This document shows positions 25,229-34,692 of a stretch of 64,000 nucleotides of DNA, piece after piece (within the stretch, counting starts at the first letter, position 1; each line of letters opens with the position of its first letter). The notes beneath the pieces are model-generated. The model saw only the letters and a list, made by a program, of their open reading frames with translations, did no database searches and was not told where the DNA came from. The translations under genes were made by a program, and so were the position numbers. The stretch spans positions 269,202 through 333,201 of the forward strand of contig NZ_FRCW01000005.1 in assembly GCF_900143055.1 (NCBI RefSeq), read 5' to 3'. This DNA is from Fibrobacter sp. UWR3. GTDB lineage: Bacteria > Fibrobacterota > Fibrobacteria > Fibrobacterales > Fibrobacteraceae.

Positions 25229-25236
25229 CAAATATA
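25229..25236 (-). promoter_or_regulatory. TATATTTG promoter motif for the ArfA-like gene
   Basis: TTTGTA, 16 bases, TATATTTG on the minus strand, 19 bases before the ATG. The 58-base space is shared with the divergent lipoprotein gene. Confidence 0.55.
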
Positions 25237-25268
25237 AATTATTTTTAGGACATACAAAGGATTTTTTC

Positions 25269-26375
25269 ATGAAAAAAGCATACTGCATTCTGTTCTCCGC
25301 GCTGCTGATGGTCGCCTGTGGCGACGACAATTCATCGTCGGCAAATGACAACGAACTTTCATCTTCTTCAGAAGAAGTTGCTATCGAATCCTCTTCGGAC
25401 GAGGAAATCGTTAGTTCGTCTTCTGAAAAAAAGGAAAATCAGAATTCTTCTTCAAGCGTTCAAGAAGCCAGTTCCTCTAGCGACAAGGCTGTATCATCGT
25501 CTAGCATTCAAGAAGCCAGTTCCTCTAGTACAGAAAATGAGCCGCCTTCGTCATCTTCATATAATCAAAGCATTTCTGATATCGGCGACAACAAGATTGT
25601 CATAAAACAAATTCCAACATTCGGTGAACTAAACGGCAAGCCCTATTTTTATACAACACAGCCAAGATGCATTTACAAAAATGGCACATTCACCTTAAAG
25701 GCAGATACCTCTGATAACGCCTATTTCTACGAAATCGCCAACGACACTCTCACCCTTTACCATGTGGATTTAGACAAAGTCCTTGCGGGTTCTTATGAAG
25801 AGCCCAGCGCAAAGGAGACCTATTACGGAAAGAATACAAACCTCGAAAGCGAATGGGAAAGCCTTTGCTATTACAACCTAAATGATGACTATACCAGCTG
25901 CACTCAAAAATATTCCTATCTCATATCAAGAGACACCATTTATAACAGCCTAACGTATCCCATCGATTATAACTACGAAGTATTTGAACTTATCGAAAAG
26001 ATCTCGCACACAGAACTCGGGCCTTACGATGAAATGAGCGCCGCACAACGTGCCACGAAATATGCAGAAAACGGAATCTCCATCGATTCATCTGGAGCCA
26101 AAGTCGTCGTGACGGTAAAAGACAAGGGTTCGTTCACCATTGAAGAAATCAACATGTCCGTTACCAACAGAGAAGACTTTACTGGAAAAATAACCATTTC
26201 ATCCGGCAATAAAAAATGCTCCTTCTCGGGAGTAAGCAATCAAAATCCCATAAAGTACTGTTCCGAAGAATATCTTCCCTATCTTCAAATTGACGATTTC
26301 GATGGATATGTTTCATCTTACGCAAAAGGCAACCAAAAAGAATTCAACGCCTGCCTAGAGAGTCTATTTGATTGA
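25269..26375 (+). CDS. Fibrobacter-type Ser-rich-linker lipoprotein
   Basis: 368 residues from the ATG at 25269. The lipobox 'LLMVAC' is followed by 'GDDNSSS' and then an acidic, Ser-rich linker to about residue 105 containing two 'QEASSSS' units. Such linkers are common in Fibrobacter surface lipoproteins. The C-terminal domain (about 110-368) has several Cys residues and no family I can name. The coding sequence is richer in A/T than its neighbours, hinting at a different history. Its stop overlaps the TTG start of tilS. Confidence 0.78.
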   Translation: MKKAYCILFSALLMVACGDDNSSSANDNELSSSSEEVAIESSSDEEIVSSSSEKKENQNSSSSVQEASSSSDKAVSSSSIQEASSSSTENEPPSSSSYNQSISDIGDNKIVIKQIPTFGELNGKPYFYTTQPRCIYKNGTFTLKADTSDNAYFYEIANDTLTLYHVDLDKVLAGSYEEPSAKETYYGKNTNLESEWESLCYYNLNDDYTSCTQKYSYLISRDTIYNSLTYPIDYNYEVFELIEKISHTELGPYDEMSAAQRATKYAENGISIDSSGAKVVVTVKDKGSFTIEEINMSVTNREDFTGKITISSGNKKCSFSGVSNQNPIKYCSEEYLPYLQIDDFDGYVSSYAKGNQKEFNACLESLFD

Positions 26376-27517
26376 GTCTTGATTTAACGCAAAATATTCG
26401 CCGTCATGGTTTCAAGCGCCTGCTGCTTGCAGTTTCGGGCGGTTTGGATTCTATTTGCTTAGCTCATTATTTTATCGAGAACCGCGATGCACTTGGAATT
26501 GAATGGCTAGGGATTGCTCATGTGCATCACGGGCTACGCGAAGGAACGGCGGACCGCGATGCCGCATTTGTGGAGGCTTTCGCTCGCAAGCACAACGTTC
26601 CGTTTTTCTTGAAGAAACTGGATGGAGTTGAGCTAAAGAATGCCGAGGGTTCGCTCGAAGAAAAAGCACGGGATGCAAGGTACAAAGCGCTGGTGGAAGT
26701 ATTCAACGAGACAGAAGATCCCCGCCTGCGCGGGGATGACAATAAGGACGTCATCGTAACCGCGCACCATGCGGGCGACCAGGCCGAAACGATGTACATG
26801 CGCCTCCGCCGCGGAACAACACTCGCCGGATTGCGGGGAATCCAACCGCTGCGGGCGTTAGACTCTATTGGACACACTTGCGCTTCGCGCTGCGGTGTGA
26901 CGCAACAGGCCTCACTTCTCATCATCAATCATCAATCAAAATTCATCTACCGTCCTTTCCTGAACGTGACTCGCAAGGAACTGCTCGCCTACGCCCGCGA
27001 GAACAACCTCACCTGGTGCGAAGACGAGAGCAATGCCGACGTGAAATTCGCACGCAACAAGGTACGGCACGATCTGTTGCCCCTGCTGGAACGGGAATGC
27101 CCCGGCGCAAAGGCACAACTTTGCCGGATTGCGGAGCTTGCAGACAGGGCTTATGCGAAGGTGATTGCCAAGGGCGAGGCAGTTTTCGACTCGATCTTGG
27201 TTAAGCAAGATCCTTCGACTCCGCTACGCTTCGCTCAGGATGACACTCACACAATCACGCTGGACAAGAAAAAGCTCAACAAGATCTTGCGGGAGCATGC
27301 AGATGCAGACCTTTCGGAGATGTTCCGCCTGTGGGTTGCAGAACAAGGGTTCCGCTTCCCCATCGGGTTCTTCTACGGCCCAAAAGAGCCCGCTCACGTC
27401 AAAATTCCGCACCGGGCGGCATACCGCAAGCGTTCCGTCGCCAAAATCGGCCATACCATCAAGATTTGCGAGTTTTGCACCCCCGAAGAAGCCCAGAAAT
27501 TTGTATCTTGCGAGTGA
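26372..27517 (+). CDS. tilS: tRNA(Ile)-lysidine synthase with three repeat-derived insertions
   Basis: 381 residues from a TTG that overlaps the previous stop (TTGA). TilS attaches lysine to C34 of tRNA-Ile(CAU) using ATP. The PP-loop SGGLDS is at 22-27; 'HVHHGLRE', 'TAHHAGDQAETMYMRLRRG' and 'RNKVRHDLLPLL' are family hallmarks. Three segments do not belong to the family and match genomic repeats: 116-123 (class A palindrome), about 163-190 (a CACAC/GTGTG palindrome plus ATCATCA heptamers) and 279-292 (class B palindrome). All keep the frame. The gene is essential in most bacteria, so the protein is presumably functional. The C-terminal anticodon-recognition domain is short. Confidence 0.93.
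   Translation: MSLDLTQNIRRHGFKRLLLAVSGGLDSICLAHYFIENRDALGIEWLGIAHVHHGLREGTADRDAAFVEAFARKHNVPFFLKKLDGVELKNAEGSLEEKARDARYKALVEVFNETEDPRLRGDDNKDVIVTAHHAGDQAETMYMRLRRGTTLAGLRGIQPLRALDSIGHTCASRCGVTQQASLLIINHQSKFIYRPFLNVTRKELLAYARENNLTWCEDESNADVKFARNKVRHDLLPLLERECPGAKAQLCRIAELADRAYAKVIAKGEAVFDSILVKQDPSTPLRFAQDDTHTITLDKKKLNKILREHADADLSEMFRLWVAEQGFRFPIGFFYGPKEPAHVKIPHRAAYRKRSVAKIGHTIKICEFCTPEEAQKFVSCE
26717..26742 (+). repeat. Class A palindrome in frame within tilS
   Basis: 24 of 26 bases equal the intergenic copy at 9049-9074. Translated as DPRLRGDD. Confidence 0.88.
26858..26941 (+). repeat. Palindrome plus heptamer array in frame within tilS
   Basis: CACACTTGCGC-ttc-GCGCTGCGGTGTG hairpin flanked by GACTCTATTGG and TGACGCAA, followed by tandem ATCATCA units. 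Translated as a 28-residue insert between the catalytic domain strands. Confidence 0.7.
27209..27245 (+). repeat. Class B palindrome in frame within tilS
   Basis: 37 bases; ends match 10734-10774 and 47332-47374. Translated as DPSTPLRFAQDD. Confidence 0.88.
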
Positions 27518-27534
27518 ATATATAAAGGATTATA

Positions 27535-29703
27535 ATGAGCCAAATCAAGAAGCCCGCCTCCCCGTTCAAGAATCGGAACTTTATCATCGTTCTTATTATG
27601 CTTGTCATGCTGTTCGTGATGTTCCCGCTTACCGGGCAGGACAAGGAACAGAACCTGACACGCACCGAATTTTTGGCCATGATGGGAGACTCCACCAAGG
27701 TCATTACCGAACTTTCGCTCCAGAAGACCCCCGACGGCATCATCATCGAGGGAGCCTACAAGCTTACCCCCGAAGAGATTGCTGAAGCCGCCAAGAACAA
27801 GAGCCCCATCGCGCGCTTTACGCGTTCCGACAATGCAGGCGACACCCGCCACTTCACAAGCCACATGCTCGAAATCTCTAACGAGCAGATTACCGCATGG
27901 GAAATGTTCAAGGGCGTGAAGGTGAAGGTCATCCACGAATCGACTACGTGGATAGACACCATCATGGCATTCCTCCCGGTCATTATCCTCATTGCGTTCT
28001 TCTGGATAATGACGAGCCGCCAGATGGGCGGTGGCGGCAAAAACCCGTTCAGCTTTGGCAAGAGCCAGGCAAAGATTATCGGTAACGACCCGAAGAAGAA
28101 GACCACGTTCAACGACGTGGCGGGTTGCGACGAGGCCAAGCAGGACTTGCAGGAACTCGTGGAGTTCCTGAAGGACCCGAAAAAATACGATGCGCTCGGT
28201 GGACGAATCCCGAAGGGGGCACTTCTCGTCGGGCCTCCGGGTACCGGCAAGACTCTCCTCGCACGCGCAGTCGCGGGCGAAGCGGGAGTGCCGTTCTTCA
28301 GCATGTCGGGTTCGGACTTCGTGGAAATGTTCGTGGGCGTGGGCGCAAGCCGCGTGCGCGACCTGTTCGAGACCGGCAAGAAGAACGCCCCGTGCATCCT
28401 GTTTATCGACGAAATCGATGCAGTGGGTCGCCAGCGTGGCGCAGGCCTCGGTGGCGGGCACGATGAACGCGAACAGACTCTGAACCAGCTTCTCGTGGAG
28501 ATGGACGGCTTCGCTGCAAACGAAGGCGTCATCCTGATTGCGGCAACAAACCGCCCCGACGTGCTCGACAAGGCGCTGCTCCGTCCGGGACGCTTCGACC
28601 GCCAGATCGTGGTGGGACTCCCCGACCTCAAGGGACGCGAAGAAATCCTGAAGGTGCATCTGAAGAAGAGAATGGTCCCGCTCGATAAGGACGTGGACGT
28701 GAGTGCCATCGCGAAGGGAACACCGGGCCTCGCCGGTGCCGACCTCGAGAACCTCGTGAACGAAGCGGCCCTCCTGGCCGCACGGTTCAACAACAAGAAG
28801 GTAACGATGCTCGACTTCGAGGAAGCTCGCGACAAGCTCAGCATGGGTGCCGAGCGCCGCACGCTCCTGATGACCGACGAAGAGAAGCGCCACACCGCCT
28901 ACCACGAAGCGGGCCACGCCCTCATGACGCTCCTGTGCAAGCACAGCGACCCGCTCCACAAGATTACGATTATCCCGCGCGGCCGCGCTCTCGGCGTCAC
29001 GATGAGCCTCCCGGAACGCGACCAGGTGAGCTACAGCCGCGAGTACGCCGAAGAACGCATCATGATTATGATGTCGGGCCGCCTTGCAGAACTCATATTC
29101 TTCAACCACCAGAGCACGGGTGCAAGCAACGACATCCAGCGCGCCACCGAACTTGCACGCAAGATGGTCACGGAATGGGGCTTCGACGACGAAATCGGGC
29201 CGGTATGCTACAGCCGCACCGACGGTGAAGTCTTCCTGGGCCGCGAAATAAGCAAACCGAAGGAAATGTCCGAGATGATGGCCGAGAAGATCGACAACGC
29301 GGTCAACAGCCTCATCAAGCGTCTGGATGCAGCCGCACGCAAGCTCATCGAAGAACACAAGGACAAACTCGTGGACCTCGCCGAAGCGCTGTTCGAGTTC
29401 GAAGTTCTCGACCGCGAAGAAATCGACAAGGTCATGGCGGGCGAAAAGCTCACCGGCACCAAGAAGAGCCGCCAGTACCAGGCTCTCGAAGAGATGGCCG
29501 AAAAGAAGAAGCGCGAAGAGACTCCCCCGCCCGACCCGGGCAAGCAGCCGCCGGTAGCCCCGGTCGCCGATGCGCCCGTTGCTGAAATCAAGCCCGCCCC
29601 CGCTGGCGGTGGTTCGGCAGGCTCACCAACCGTTACGCCGTCAGTGAGCGACGGCGAAGCACATTCAACTACAGTCGAACCGCACGAACAGGAAAACTCG
29701 TAG
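27535..29703 (+). CDS. ftsH: ATP-dependent zinc metalloprotease FtsH
   Basis: 722 residues. Two transmembrane helices (about 16-33 and 144-160) flank a periplasmic domain. The AAA+ module has Walker A GPPGTGKT (233-240), Walker B 'ILFIDEID' (288-295) and 'ATNRPD'. The protease zinc site is HEAGH (457-461). The C-terminus carries an unusual Pro/Ala-rich tail of about 55 residues. FtsH degrades membrane and short-lived cytosolic proteins. It lies 17 bases after tilS, the classic tilS-ftsH-folP order seen in many bacteria, and folP starts immediately after its stop codon. Confidence 0.97.
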   Translation: MSQIKKPASPFKNRNFIIVLIMLVMLFVMFPLTGQDKEQNLTRTEFLAMMGDSTKVITELSLQKTPDGIIIEGAYKLTPEEIAEAAKNKSPIARFTRSDNAGDTRHFTSHMLEISNEQITAWEMFKGVKVKVIHESTTWIDTIMAFLPVIILIAFFWIMTSRQMGGGGKNPFSFGKSQAKIIGNDPKKKTTFNDVAGCDEAKQDLQELVEFLKDPKKYDALGGRIPKGALLVGPPGTGKTLLARAVAGEAGVPFFSMSGSDFVEMFVGVGASRVRDLFETGKKNAPCILFIDEIDAVGRQRGAGLGGGHDEREQTLNQLLVEMDGFAANEGVILIAATNRPDVLDKALLRPGRFDRQIVVGLPDLKGREEILKVHLKKRMVPLDKDVDVSAIAKGTPGLAGADLENLVNEAALLAARFNNKKVTMLDFEEARDKLSMGAERRTLLMTDEEKRHTAYHEAGHALMTLLCKHSDPLHKITIIPRGRALGVTMSLPERDQVSYSREYAEERIMIMMSGRLAELIFFNHQSTGASNDIQRATELARKMVTEWGFDDEIGPVCYSRTDGEVFLGREISKPKEMSEMMAEKIDNAVNSLIKRLDAAARKLIEEHKDKLVDLAEALFEFEVLDREEIDKVMAGEKLTGTKKSRQYQALEEMAEKKKREETPPPDPGKQPPVAPVADAPVAEIKPAPAGGGSAGSPTVTPSVSDGEAHSTTVEPHEQENS

Positions 29704-30615
29704 ATGCTGAAGCCTGTCCTGGAACAAAGTCGCGCCCTCCCCTGGAAAGTCGGGAACAAGGTCATCCCCTGTTCCGCGCCTCTCGTGATGGGAATCGTGA
29801 ACGTGACTCCGGACAGTTTCTTTGACGGCGGCAAGCACAACTCGCCCGAGGCGGCATACGAGCATGCGGTATCGCTCCTGCAGCAGGGCGCGGACATTCT
29901 CGATATCGGCGGCGAAAGCAGCAGGCTCGGTAGCGCCCCCGTAAGCGAGCAGGAAGAAATGGACCGCGTGTGCCCCGTAGTGGAGGCGCTCGCCCAGCTT
30001 GCAAACATTTCGGGCGACCTGGAGAATCCGGGTTCCCGCGAGTTCTACATCTCGGTCGATACCGTAAAGTCACGTGTCGCGCGCGAATGCATGAAACTCG
30101 GTGCGCACATCATAAACGACATCAGCGCCTGCGCGATGGACCCCGAAATGGCGGGAGTCGTCGCAAGTACCGGCGCAAGCGTGGTACTCAACCACATGCG
30201 CGGGACCTTCGGGAACATGCAGCAGGATTTCAAGCCCTATGCGAACGTGGTCACGGAAGTGCGCGAAGAACTGGTATCGCGCGCGGAAGCCCTCATCAAG
30301 GCGGGCGTCGAGAAGTCCAGAATCTGCATCGACCCCGGCATCGGATTCGGGAAGACAGCACAGGACAATATCGACCTGATGAAATCCACCGAGGAATTCC
30401 TCGCGGAAGGCTACCCCATCCTTGTGGGCACATCCCGAAAGTCCTATATCGGGAAGATTGCGGGCCTCGAAAAGAGCGACAGACTCATCCCCACCATCAC
30501 CGCGGGCATTATCGCAGTCCTCGGGGGTGCATCCGTACTCCGCGTTCACGACGTGCGCGAGACAAAAGAATCTATACTTTACCTGGAGGCGCTGAAGACC
30601 CATGGTACTGTTTAA
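29704..30615 (+). CDS. folP: Dihydropteroate synthase
   Basis: 303 residues. Family motifs: 'MGIVNVTPDSFFDGG', 'GADILDIGGESSRLGS', 'INDISACAMDPEM', 'IDPGIGFGKT' and 'GTSRKSYIGKI'. It condenses p-aminobenzoate with the pterin pyrophosphate in folate synthesis and is the sulfonamide target. It begins right after the ftsH stop and overlaps cdaA by 14 bases, so it sits inside the tilS-ftsH-folP-cdaA operon. Confidence 0.96.
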   Translation: MLKPVLEQSRALPWKVGNKVIPCSAPLVMGIVNVTPDSFFDGGKHNSPEAAYEHAVSLLQQGADILDIGGESSRLGSAPVSEQEEMDRVCPVVEALAQLANISGDLENPGSREFYISVDTVKSRVARECMKLGAHIINDISACAMDPEMAGVVASTGASVVLNHMRGTFGNMQQDFKPYANVVTEVREELVSRAEALIKAGVEKSRICIDPGIGFGKTAQDNIDLMKSTEEFLAEGYPILVGTSRKSYIGKIAGLEKSDRLIPTITAGIIAVLGGASVLRVHDVRETKESILYLEALKTHGTV

Positions 30616-31435
30616 ACTTTTTGACGTCATCGACGTGAGAATGGCCGACATCCTGGATGTCCTCCTGATTTCCATTCTCCTTTACTACGTGTTCCTGCTG
30701 TTCCGCGGCACGCGCGCCGTGCAGATGATCGTGGGTGGCCTTTTGCTGATTGTCGCCTGGCTCATCGCGCAGTGGTGGGAACTGCGGAGCATCTCGTGGA
30801 TTCTCAGTAACCTTACCGGAATCGGCATCATCGCGCTAGTGATTCTTTTCCAGCCCGAAATCCGAAGCGCCCTTACCCGCATAGGCCAAACCATAAGCCG
30901 CGCGGACATACGGCAACTGTTCTTCCATTCCAGCGGTCTCGACGAAGTTACCGAATCCATTACGTCTGCAGTGCAGGACCTCGCCAAGAATCATGTGGGT
31001 GCGCTCATCGTGCTCGAAAAGCGCGTGGGCCTGCGCAACTACGAAGAAACCGGTGAAATCCTGAACGCCCGAATCAGTTCTCGCCTGCTGAGGGCCCTGT
31101 TCTTCCCAAATTCCGCCCTCCACGACGGCGCAGTGCTCCTGAACAGCCACAGCATCGTTGCCGCAGGCTGCATCCTCCCCATGCCCACGGGTAACGCCGA
31201 AGGCGATGCGGGCTACGGCATGCGTCACCGCGCCGCAAAGGCACTCGCCGCAGAATGCGATGCCATGGTGATTGTCGTTTCCGAAGAGACTGGCGGCATT
31301 TCCATCGCCTACCGCAACAGCCTGCGCCGCAAGCTTTCCATCAAGGAACTTGAAGCCGAAATCAAGCGCCACTGGGCAGAACTCTTCCGCGAACAGGTCG
31401 TTGTACCGGAGAAGGTCGACGTAGAAGACAACTAA
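30602..31435 (+). CDS. cdaA: Diadenylate cyclase CdaA
   Basis: 277 residues. Three N-terminal membrane helices (about 17-35, 40-57, 68-84) and a DisA_N cyclase domain with the DGA motif (175-177) and RHR (208-210). It makes the second messenger cyclic di-AMP. CdaA is usually near its regulator CdaR and GlmM; neither is seen here, which leaves regulation open. A start at 30641 would avoid the folP overlap but would cut the first helix short. Confidence 0.94.
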   Translation: MVLFKLFDVIDVRMADILDVLLISILLYYVFLLFRGTRAVQMIVGGLLLIVAWLIAQWWELRSISWILSNLTGIGIIALVILFQPEIRSALTRIGQTISRADIRQLFFHSSGLDEVTESITSAVQDLAKNHVGALIVLEKRVGLRNYEETGEILNARISSRLLRALFFPNSALHDGAVLLNSHSIVAAGCILPMPTGNAEGDAGYGMRHRAAKALAAECDAMVIVVSEETGGISIAYRNSLRRKLSIKELEAEIKRHWAELFREQVVVPEKVDVEDN

Positions 31436-31463
31436 CAATAAACTTTTTTAGAACTACGGCAAT

Positions 31464-32729
31464 ATGAACGAGAACAACGAAAATACGCAAGAAAGCAAGA
31501 ACGCGAGCAAGAGAAAGAAGAAGAACATCGCCGTACTGGTCATCATGTTCCTTCTGCTCGTCTGCCTTTTCATTGTGCAGTGCCAGCTTGACAAGATCAA
31601 GCAGGAAGCACAGCAGAAGGCTCAGGAAACAGAACTGGAAGCGCGCCAGAAGCACATTCTCGATAGCCTTCGCAGGCTCGAGCAGGCAAAGGCCGACAGT
31701 CTCGCGAATGCAGAAGCTGCACGCATCGCCGACAGTTTACGCCTTGCAGACAGTGCTAGAGTCGCAGATTCCATGCGCGTCGCCGATTCGCTCGCCTCGC
31801 TCAAGCCCGAAATAAACAAGGATAGCCTGCGCCACGTGCGTGACAGCATCAAACACGTTCGCGACAGCGTCGCAGCCGCCGACAAGGCCCGCAACGATTC
31901 GCTCGCGGCAGTCGCCGACAGCCTCGCAAAAGTTGAGAAGGCACGCCTCGATTCGCTCGAAAAGAAACGCGTGCAGGACAGCATCCGCGCCGCAGACCAG
32001 ACTCCGCCCTCCGCCGAAATCGTACCGCCGAGCGGCCGCTACTACAACCCCATCAAGTTGAAGGTCAAGTGCGACGAAATCAAGTGCAAGACGTTCCTTT
32101 CTATCGGTGACACGCTGAACCCCGTAGAGGCGGGCAAGGCCGTGGAATACAACAAGACGGGTAGCGTATTCTACTTTGCGGAAGATTCCGTCGGGAACCG
32201 CACCAAGTGGGAAGAAGCAAAATACGACATGGCATCGGACAACGTGTGCGGCAAGAACGCCTACCCCGTGCCTGTTGGCGGGAAGACCGTTTGCGTGGAC
32301 GCTTACGAATACCCGAACGAAGCCGACGCCACTCCGCGCGACATGGTGAGCCAGGAGCAGGCGGCAAGCCTGTGCGAACAGGCAGGCAAGCACCTCTGCA
32401 GCATCGACGAATGGCAGGCAGCATGCCGCGGCAAGGACAAGACGCGTTTCTCGTACGGTGACGGCTACAAGCAGAACAAGTGCAACACGAACACCAAGGC
32501 CATGAAACGCAGTGGGCGCAAGGAACAGTGCCGCAGCTGGTTCGGCATGTACGACATGAACGGAAACCTGTGGGAATGGACCTCGACCAAGAGCAAGGAC
32601 CACCCGAACATGTTCCTCGTGGCAGGCGGTGCCTGGAACACGAACAACGAAAGCAAGTGCACCGACAGCAAGTTCAGCTTCTATCCGCAGAACCAGTACC
32701 CGAGTGTCGGCTTTAGATGTTGCAAGTAG
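31464..32729 (+). CDS. Membrane-anchored coiled-coil protein with SUMF1/formylglycine-type domain
   Basis: 421 residues. A cytoplasmic Lys-rich start, one membrane helix (about 22-36), then a long charged helix built of repeated 'ADSLR/ADSARVADSMR'-type 7-11-residue units (about 40-180). A short beta domain follows, and the C-terminal ~150 residues are a SUMF1/FGE-like fold: 'VCVDAYEYPNE', 'EQAGKHLCSIDEWQAACRG', 'YDMNGNLWEWTS', 'GGAWNTNN' and 'VGFRCCK'. Most bacterial relatives are not formylglycine enzymes; a structural or binding role in the envelope is more likely. It follows cdaA by 28 bases. Confidence 0.83.
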   Translation: MNENNENTQESKNASKRKKKNIAVLVIMFLLLVCLFIVQCQLDKIKQEAQQKAQETELEARQKHILDSLRRLEQAKADSLANAEAARIADSLRLADSARVADSMRVADSLASLKPEINKDSLRHVRDSIKHVRDSVAAADKARNDSLAAVADSLAKVEKARLDSLEKKRVQDSIRAADQTPPSAEIVPPSGRYYNPIKLKVKCDEIKCKTFLSIGDTLNPVEAGKAVEYNKTGSVFYFAEDSVGNRTKWEEAKYDMASDNVCGKNAYPVPVGGKTVCVDAYEYPNEADATPRDMVSQEQAASLCEQAGKHLCSIDEWQAACRGKDKTRFSYGDGYKQNKCNTNTKAMKRSGRKEQCRSWFGMYDMNGNLWEWTSTKSKDHPNMFLVAGGAWNTNNESKCTDSKFSFYPQNQYPSVGFRCCK

Positions 32730-32739
32730 GCGGCTGCGC

Positions 32740-32870
32740 CGCAGTGTGAAGTGTGTAATGTGTAATGTGTATTTTTCTCGTAGAGGATAACTCTACTAAG
32801 GTGCTAAAGCATCAAGTATCGTTTAAGTCATTTCTCATTCCACATCCCACATTCCACACTATTCTAAAAG
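32740..32870. repeat. Heptamer-repeat arms flanking paired-hairpin element
   Basis: Left arm AGTGTGA AGTGTGT AATGTGT AATGTGT (32745-32771); right arm CATTCCACATCCCACATTCCACACT (about 32838-32862). Copy 2 of the paired-hairpin element sits between them. Confidence 0.7.
32780..32823. repeat. Paired-hairpin element, copy 2
   Basis: GTAGAG-gataa-CTCTAC then GGTGCT-aa-AGCATC; compare 7125-7170. Confidence 0.7.
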
Positions 32871-33398
32871 TTCTACATGCAGGTGTTCGGCTTCGCCCTT
32901 TTCCCACAGCACGCGGAAGCGGTACCCCAGACGCAACTGGGCCATTTCGACCAGCTCGCGGCGCCTGTTCATCGGCAGGTTAACTATCCGAAAATCTAGC
33001 GCGGCATTCATGTAGTGCTTCGAGTTCTTCGCATGGTACGGGTAGTCGTTCCCGCTCGTAATCACGGGCACGTAGTCATCGCCCATTACCTTATGGAAGC
33101 AATGCACCACCTCGATTCCGGCGCTATCCATCGCAGGGAGCAGGCTTTCAAGATACACGCCCTCCTTCTGGCGGGTTCTCTTAAGCAAAAGCAGGTGCAC
33201 ACCCTGCTGGTTGAACGGCTTGTTTTTCGCCTTCAGGCTGCGCAGGTATTCTTCTGCATCAAAAACGATTTCCTCGTGCTTGATTTCGACATGCTGGACC
33301 GGCTGTATTCTTGAATTCAAAAAGAAGTACCCGCCCACCACAGCCGCAATGGCAAGAATAGGCGCAATTAAATACAAATGTTTAACAAAAAATTGCAT
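32859..33398 (-). CDS. M15-like (VanY/D-Ala-D-Ala carboxypeptidase-type) periplasmic protein
   Basis: 179 residues from the ATG at 33398. One N-terminal membrane anchor ('LIAPILAIAAVVGGYFF'). The C-half has 'VITSGNDYPYHAKNSKHYMNAALDFRI', the S-x-H...D zinc half-site of peptidase family M15, and 'EHLHVEL' supplying the last His. Such enzymes trim peptidoglycan peptides. The family match is by motif spacing; the catalytic Glu is not certain. Confidence 0.68.
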   Translation of the reverse strand: MQFFVKHLYLIAPILAIAAVVGGYFFLNSRIQPVQHVEIKHEEIVFDAEEYLRSLKAKNKPFNQQGVHLLLLKRTRQKEGVYLESLLPAMDSAGIEVVHCFHKVMGDDYVPVITSGNDYPYHAKNSKHYMNAALDFRIVNLPMNRRRELVEMAQLRLGYRFRVLWEKGEAEHLHVELLE

Positions 33399-33430
33399 TT
33401 TTCCGCACACAAAAATACTATTTTAATGGC

Positions 33431-33793
33431 ATGAAAAAGATTCTCGCCCTCATTACCGTTTCCATTCTCCCCCTGATGTTCACCGCCTGCGGTCAAAAGA
33501 CCGGTACGGAATCCTATATCGGCTACTGGCAGAGCGACGCGAACACAATCTTTGAAGTCCTTACCGAGAACGGCGAAGACTTCATTATCCGCAACATCTA
33601 CGGCGACCTCACCGCAAAGGTCGTAGATGGCGCTCTCCGCGGCAAGAACAACGTTGATATGGACTACTCCATGACGGTGAAGGGCGATTCCGCATACTAC
33701 CTGTTCGCGGACATCACTACCGGCTACAAGCGCATCACTAAAGAAGAATACGACAAGATCTTCGCGACGCTCTCCAAGCCCGCAATCCAGTAA
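33431..33793 (+). CDS. Small lipoprotein of unknown function
   Basis: 120 residues. Lipobox 'MFTAC' then a compact domain of about 95 residues with 'SYIGYWQSDANTIFEV', a strand-rich pattern like small lipocalin-type or DUF-type lipoproteins. It has its own terminator directly downstream and a TATTTTAA motif just before the ATG. Confidence 0.75.
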   Translation: MKKILALITVSILPLMFTACGQKTGTESYIGYWQSDANTIFEVLTENGEDFIIRNIYGDLTAKVVDGALRGKNNVDMDYSMTVKGDSAYYLFADITTGYKRITKEEYDKIFATLSKPAIQ

Positions 33794-33817
33794 TTCCGGA
33801 TTACCCGCAAAAAGTTT

Positions 33818-33841
33818 AAAGCCGCTTTAAAGCGGCTTTTT
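33818..33841 (+). terminator. Intrinsic terminator of the small lipoprotein gene
   Basis: AAAGCCGCTTT/AAAGCGGCTTT, a perfect palindrome followed by T; usable on both strands. Confidence 0.88.
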
Positions 33842-33855
33842 CGTTTGCAGTTTTT

Positions 33856-33904
33856 TTATTGTTTGTTGTTTATTGCTTATCGTTTGTCGTTTATCGTTTA
33901 TCGC
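33856..33904. repeat. Direct heptamer array
   Basis: Seven uninterrupted 7-base units of consensus TT[AG]T[TC]G[TC]. Unlike the others it has no inverted arm. It lies between two convergent genes. Confidence 0.85.
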
Positions 33905-33911
33905 GCGCGGC

Positions 33912-34682
33912 CTACTTGCCGCTCATCGTCTCGACAACAATCTGTTCGAGCGCCTTCGCGTTGGGCACGCCGCTCCACACGCCCTTGATGTAGCCCTCGC
34001 TATCGAGCAGCATGAGCGTCGGTACGGCGCGAATCCCGTAACGCATCCACATTTCTTTCTTTGCGTCGCGGTAGAGCGGGTACGGCGAGCGGTGCTGCCT
34101 CTCGTAGAAGGCGTTGAGCGTCGGGAGCGCTTCGTCTGCAAGGCCGATAACTTCCAGCCCCTGGTTGCCGAGCTTGTTGTAGAGGTTCTCGAGAATCGGG
34201 AGCGTCTGCCTGCAGGGGCCGCACCATGTGGCCCAGAAATCGAGCAATGTCGCCTTCGGTTTATCTTTCCGCCTGTCGGCATTCTGGTAGAAGTTCTTGC
34301 CGAATTCCGCCATCTTGCTCCCGATGGCAGAACCCGTGAGGCTGCTGATGTCATCGGGGCGGTCGGTGAGCTTTACCTTGAGTTTTTTCTTCTTGCCGTC
34401 GCGCAGGATTTCGACCGCAACGGTAGCGCCCGTCTTGGAACCGGAAATGACGGAGGTTATCTGCGACATGACGGCAAGCGGCTTACCCGCAAAGCCGATA
34501 ACCTTGTCACCCGCGACAATGCCCGCGGCCATACAGCCCGAACCGGGATGCACGCCCTTCACGTCGAGTGCCAGGTGGTTCTCAAATTCAGTCTTCTTGA
34601 AAATAAGCCCGAGCCACGGACCCGCAAACGAGGGAACCGTAGCAAGCAAAACCAGCATAAATGCAGATAAAATAAATCGCAT
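33912..34682 (-). CDS. PDZ-thioredoxin fusion, periplasmic (TlpA-like)
   Basis: 256 residues. Signal peptide to about residue 20. Residues 22-110 are a PDZ domain ('WLGLIFKK', 'VHPGSGCMAAGIVAGDKVIGFAGKPL'). Residues 140-256 are a TlpA/ResA-type thioredoxin with the active site WCGPC (CGPC at 154-157) in 'LLDFWATWCGPCRQTLP'. It is expected to reduce or isomerise disulfides in the envelope; the PDZ part may choose clients. It is the last gene of a three-gene operon with 10-base gaps. Confidence 0.85.
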   Translation of the reverse strand: MRFILSAFMLVLLATVPSFAGPWLGLIFKKTEFENHLALDVKGVHPGSGCMAAGIVAGDKVIGFAGKPLAVMSQITSVISGSKTGATVAVEILRDGKKKKLKVKLTDRPDDISSLTGSAIGSKMAEFGKNFYQNADRRKDKPKATLLDFWATWCGPCRQTLPILENLYNKLGNQGLEVIGLADEALPTLNAFYERQHRSPYPLYRDAKKEMWMRYGIRAVPTLMLLDSEGYIKGVWSGVPNAKALEQIVVETMSGK

Positions 34683-34692
34683 AGTCTAGCCT

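Noticed and set aside
27394..29358. 654-codon minus-strand frame opposite ftsH
   Set aside because: Antisense shadow of ftsH; no ribosome site or family motif.
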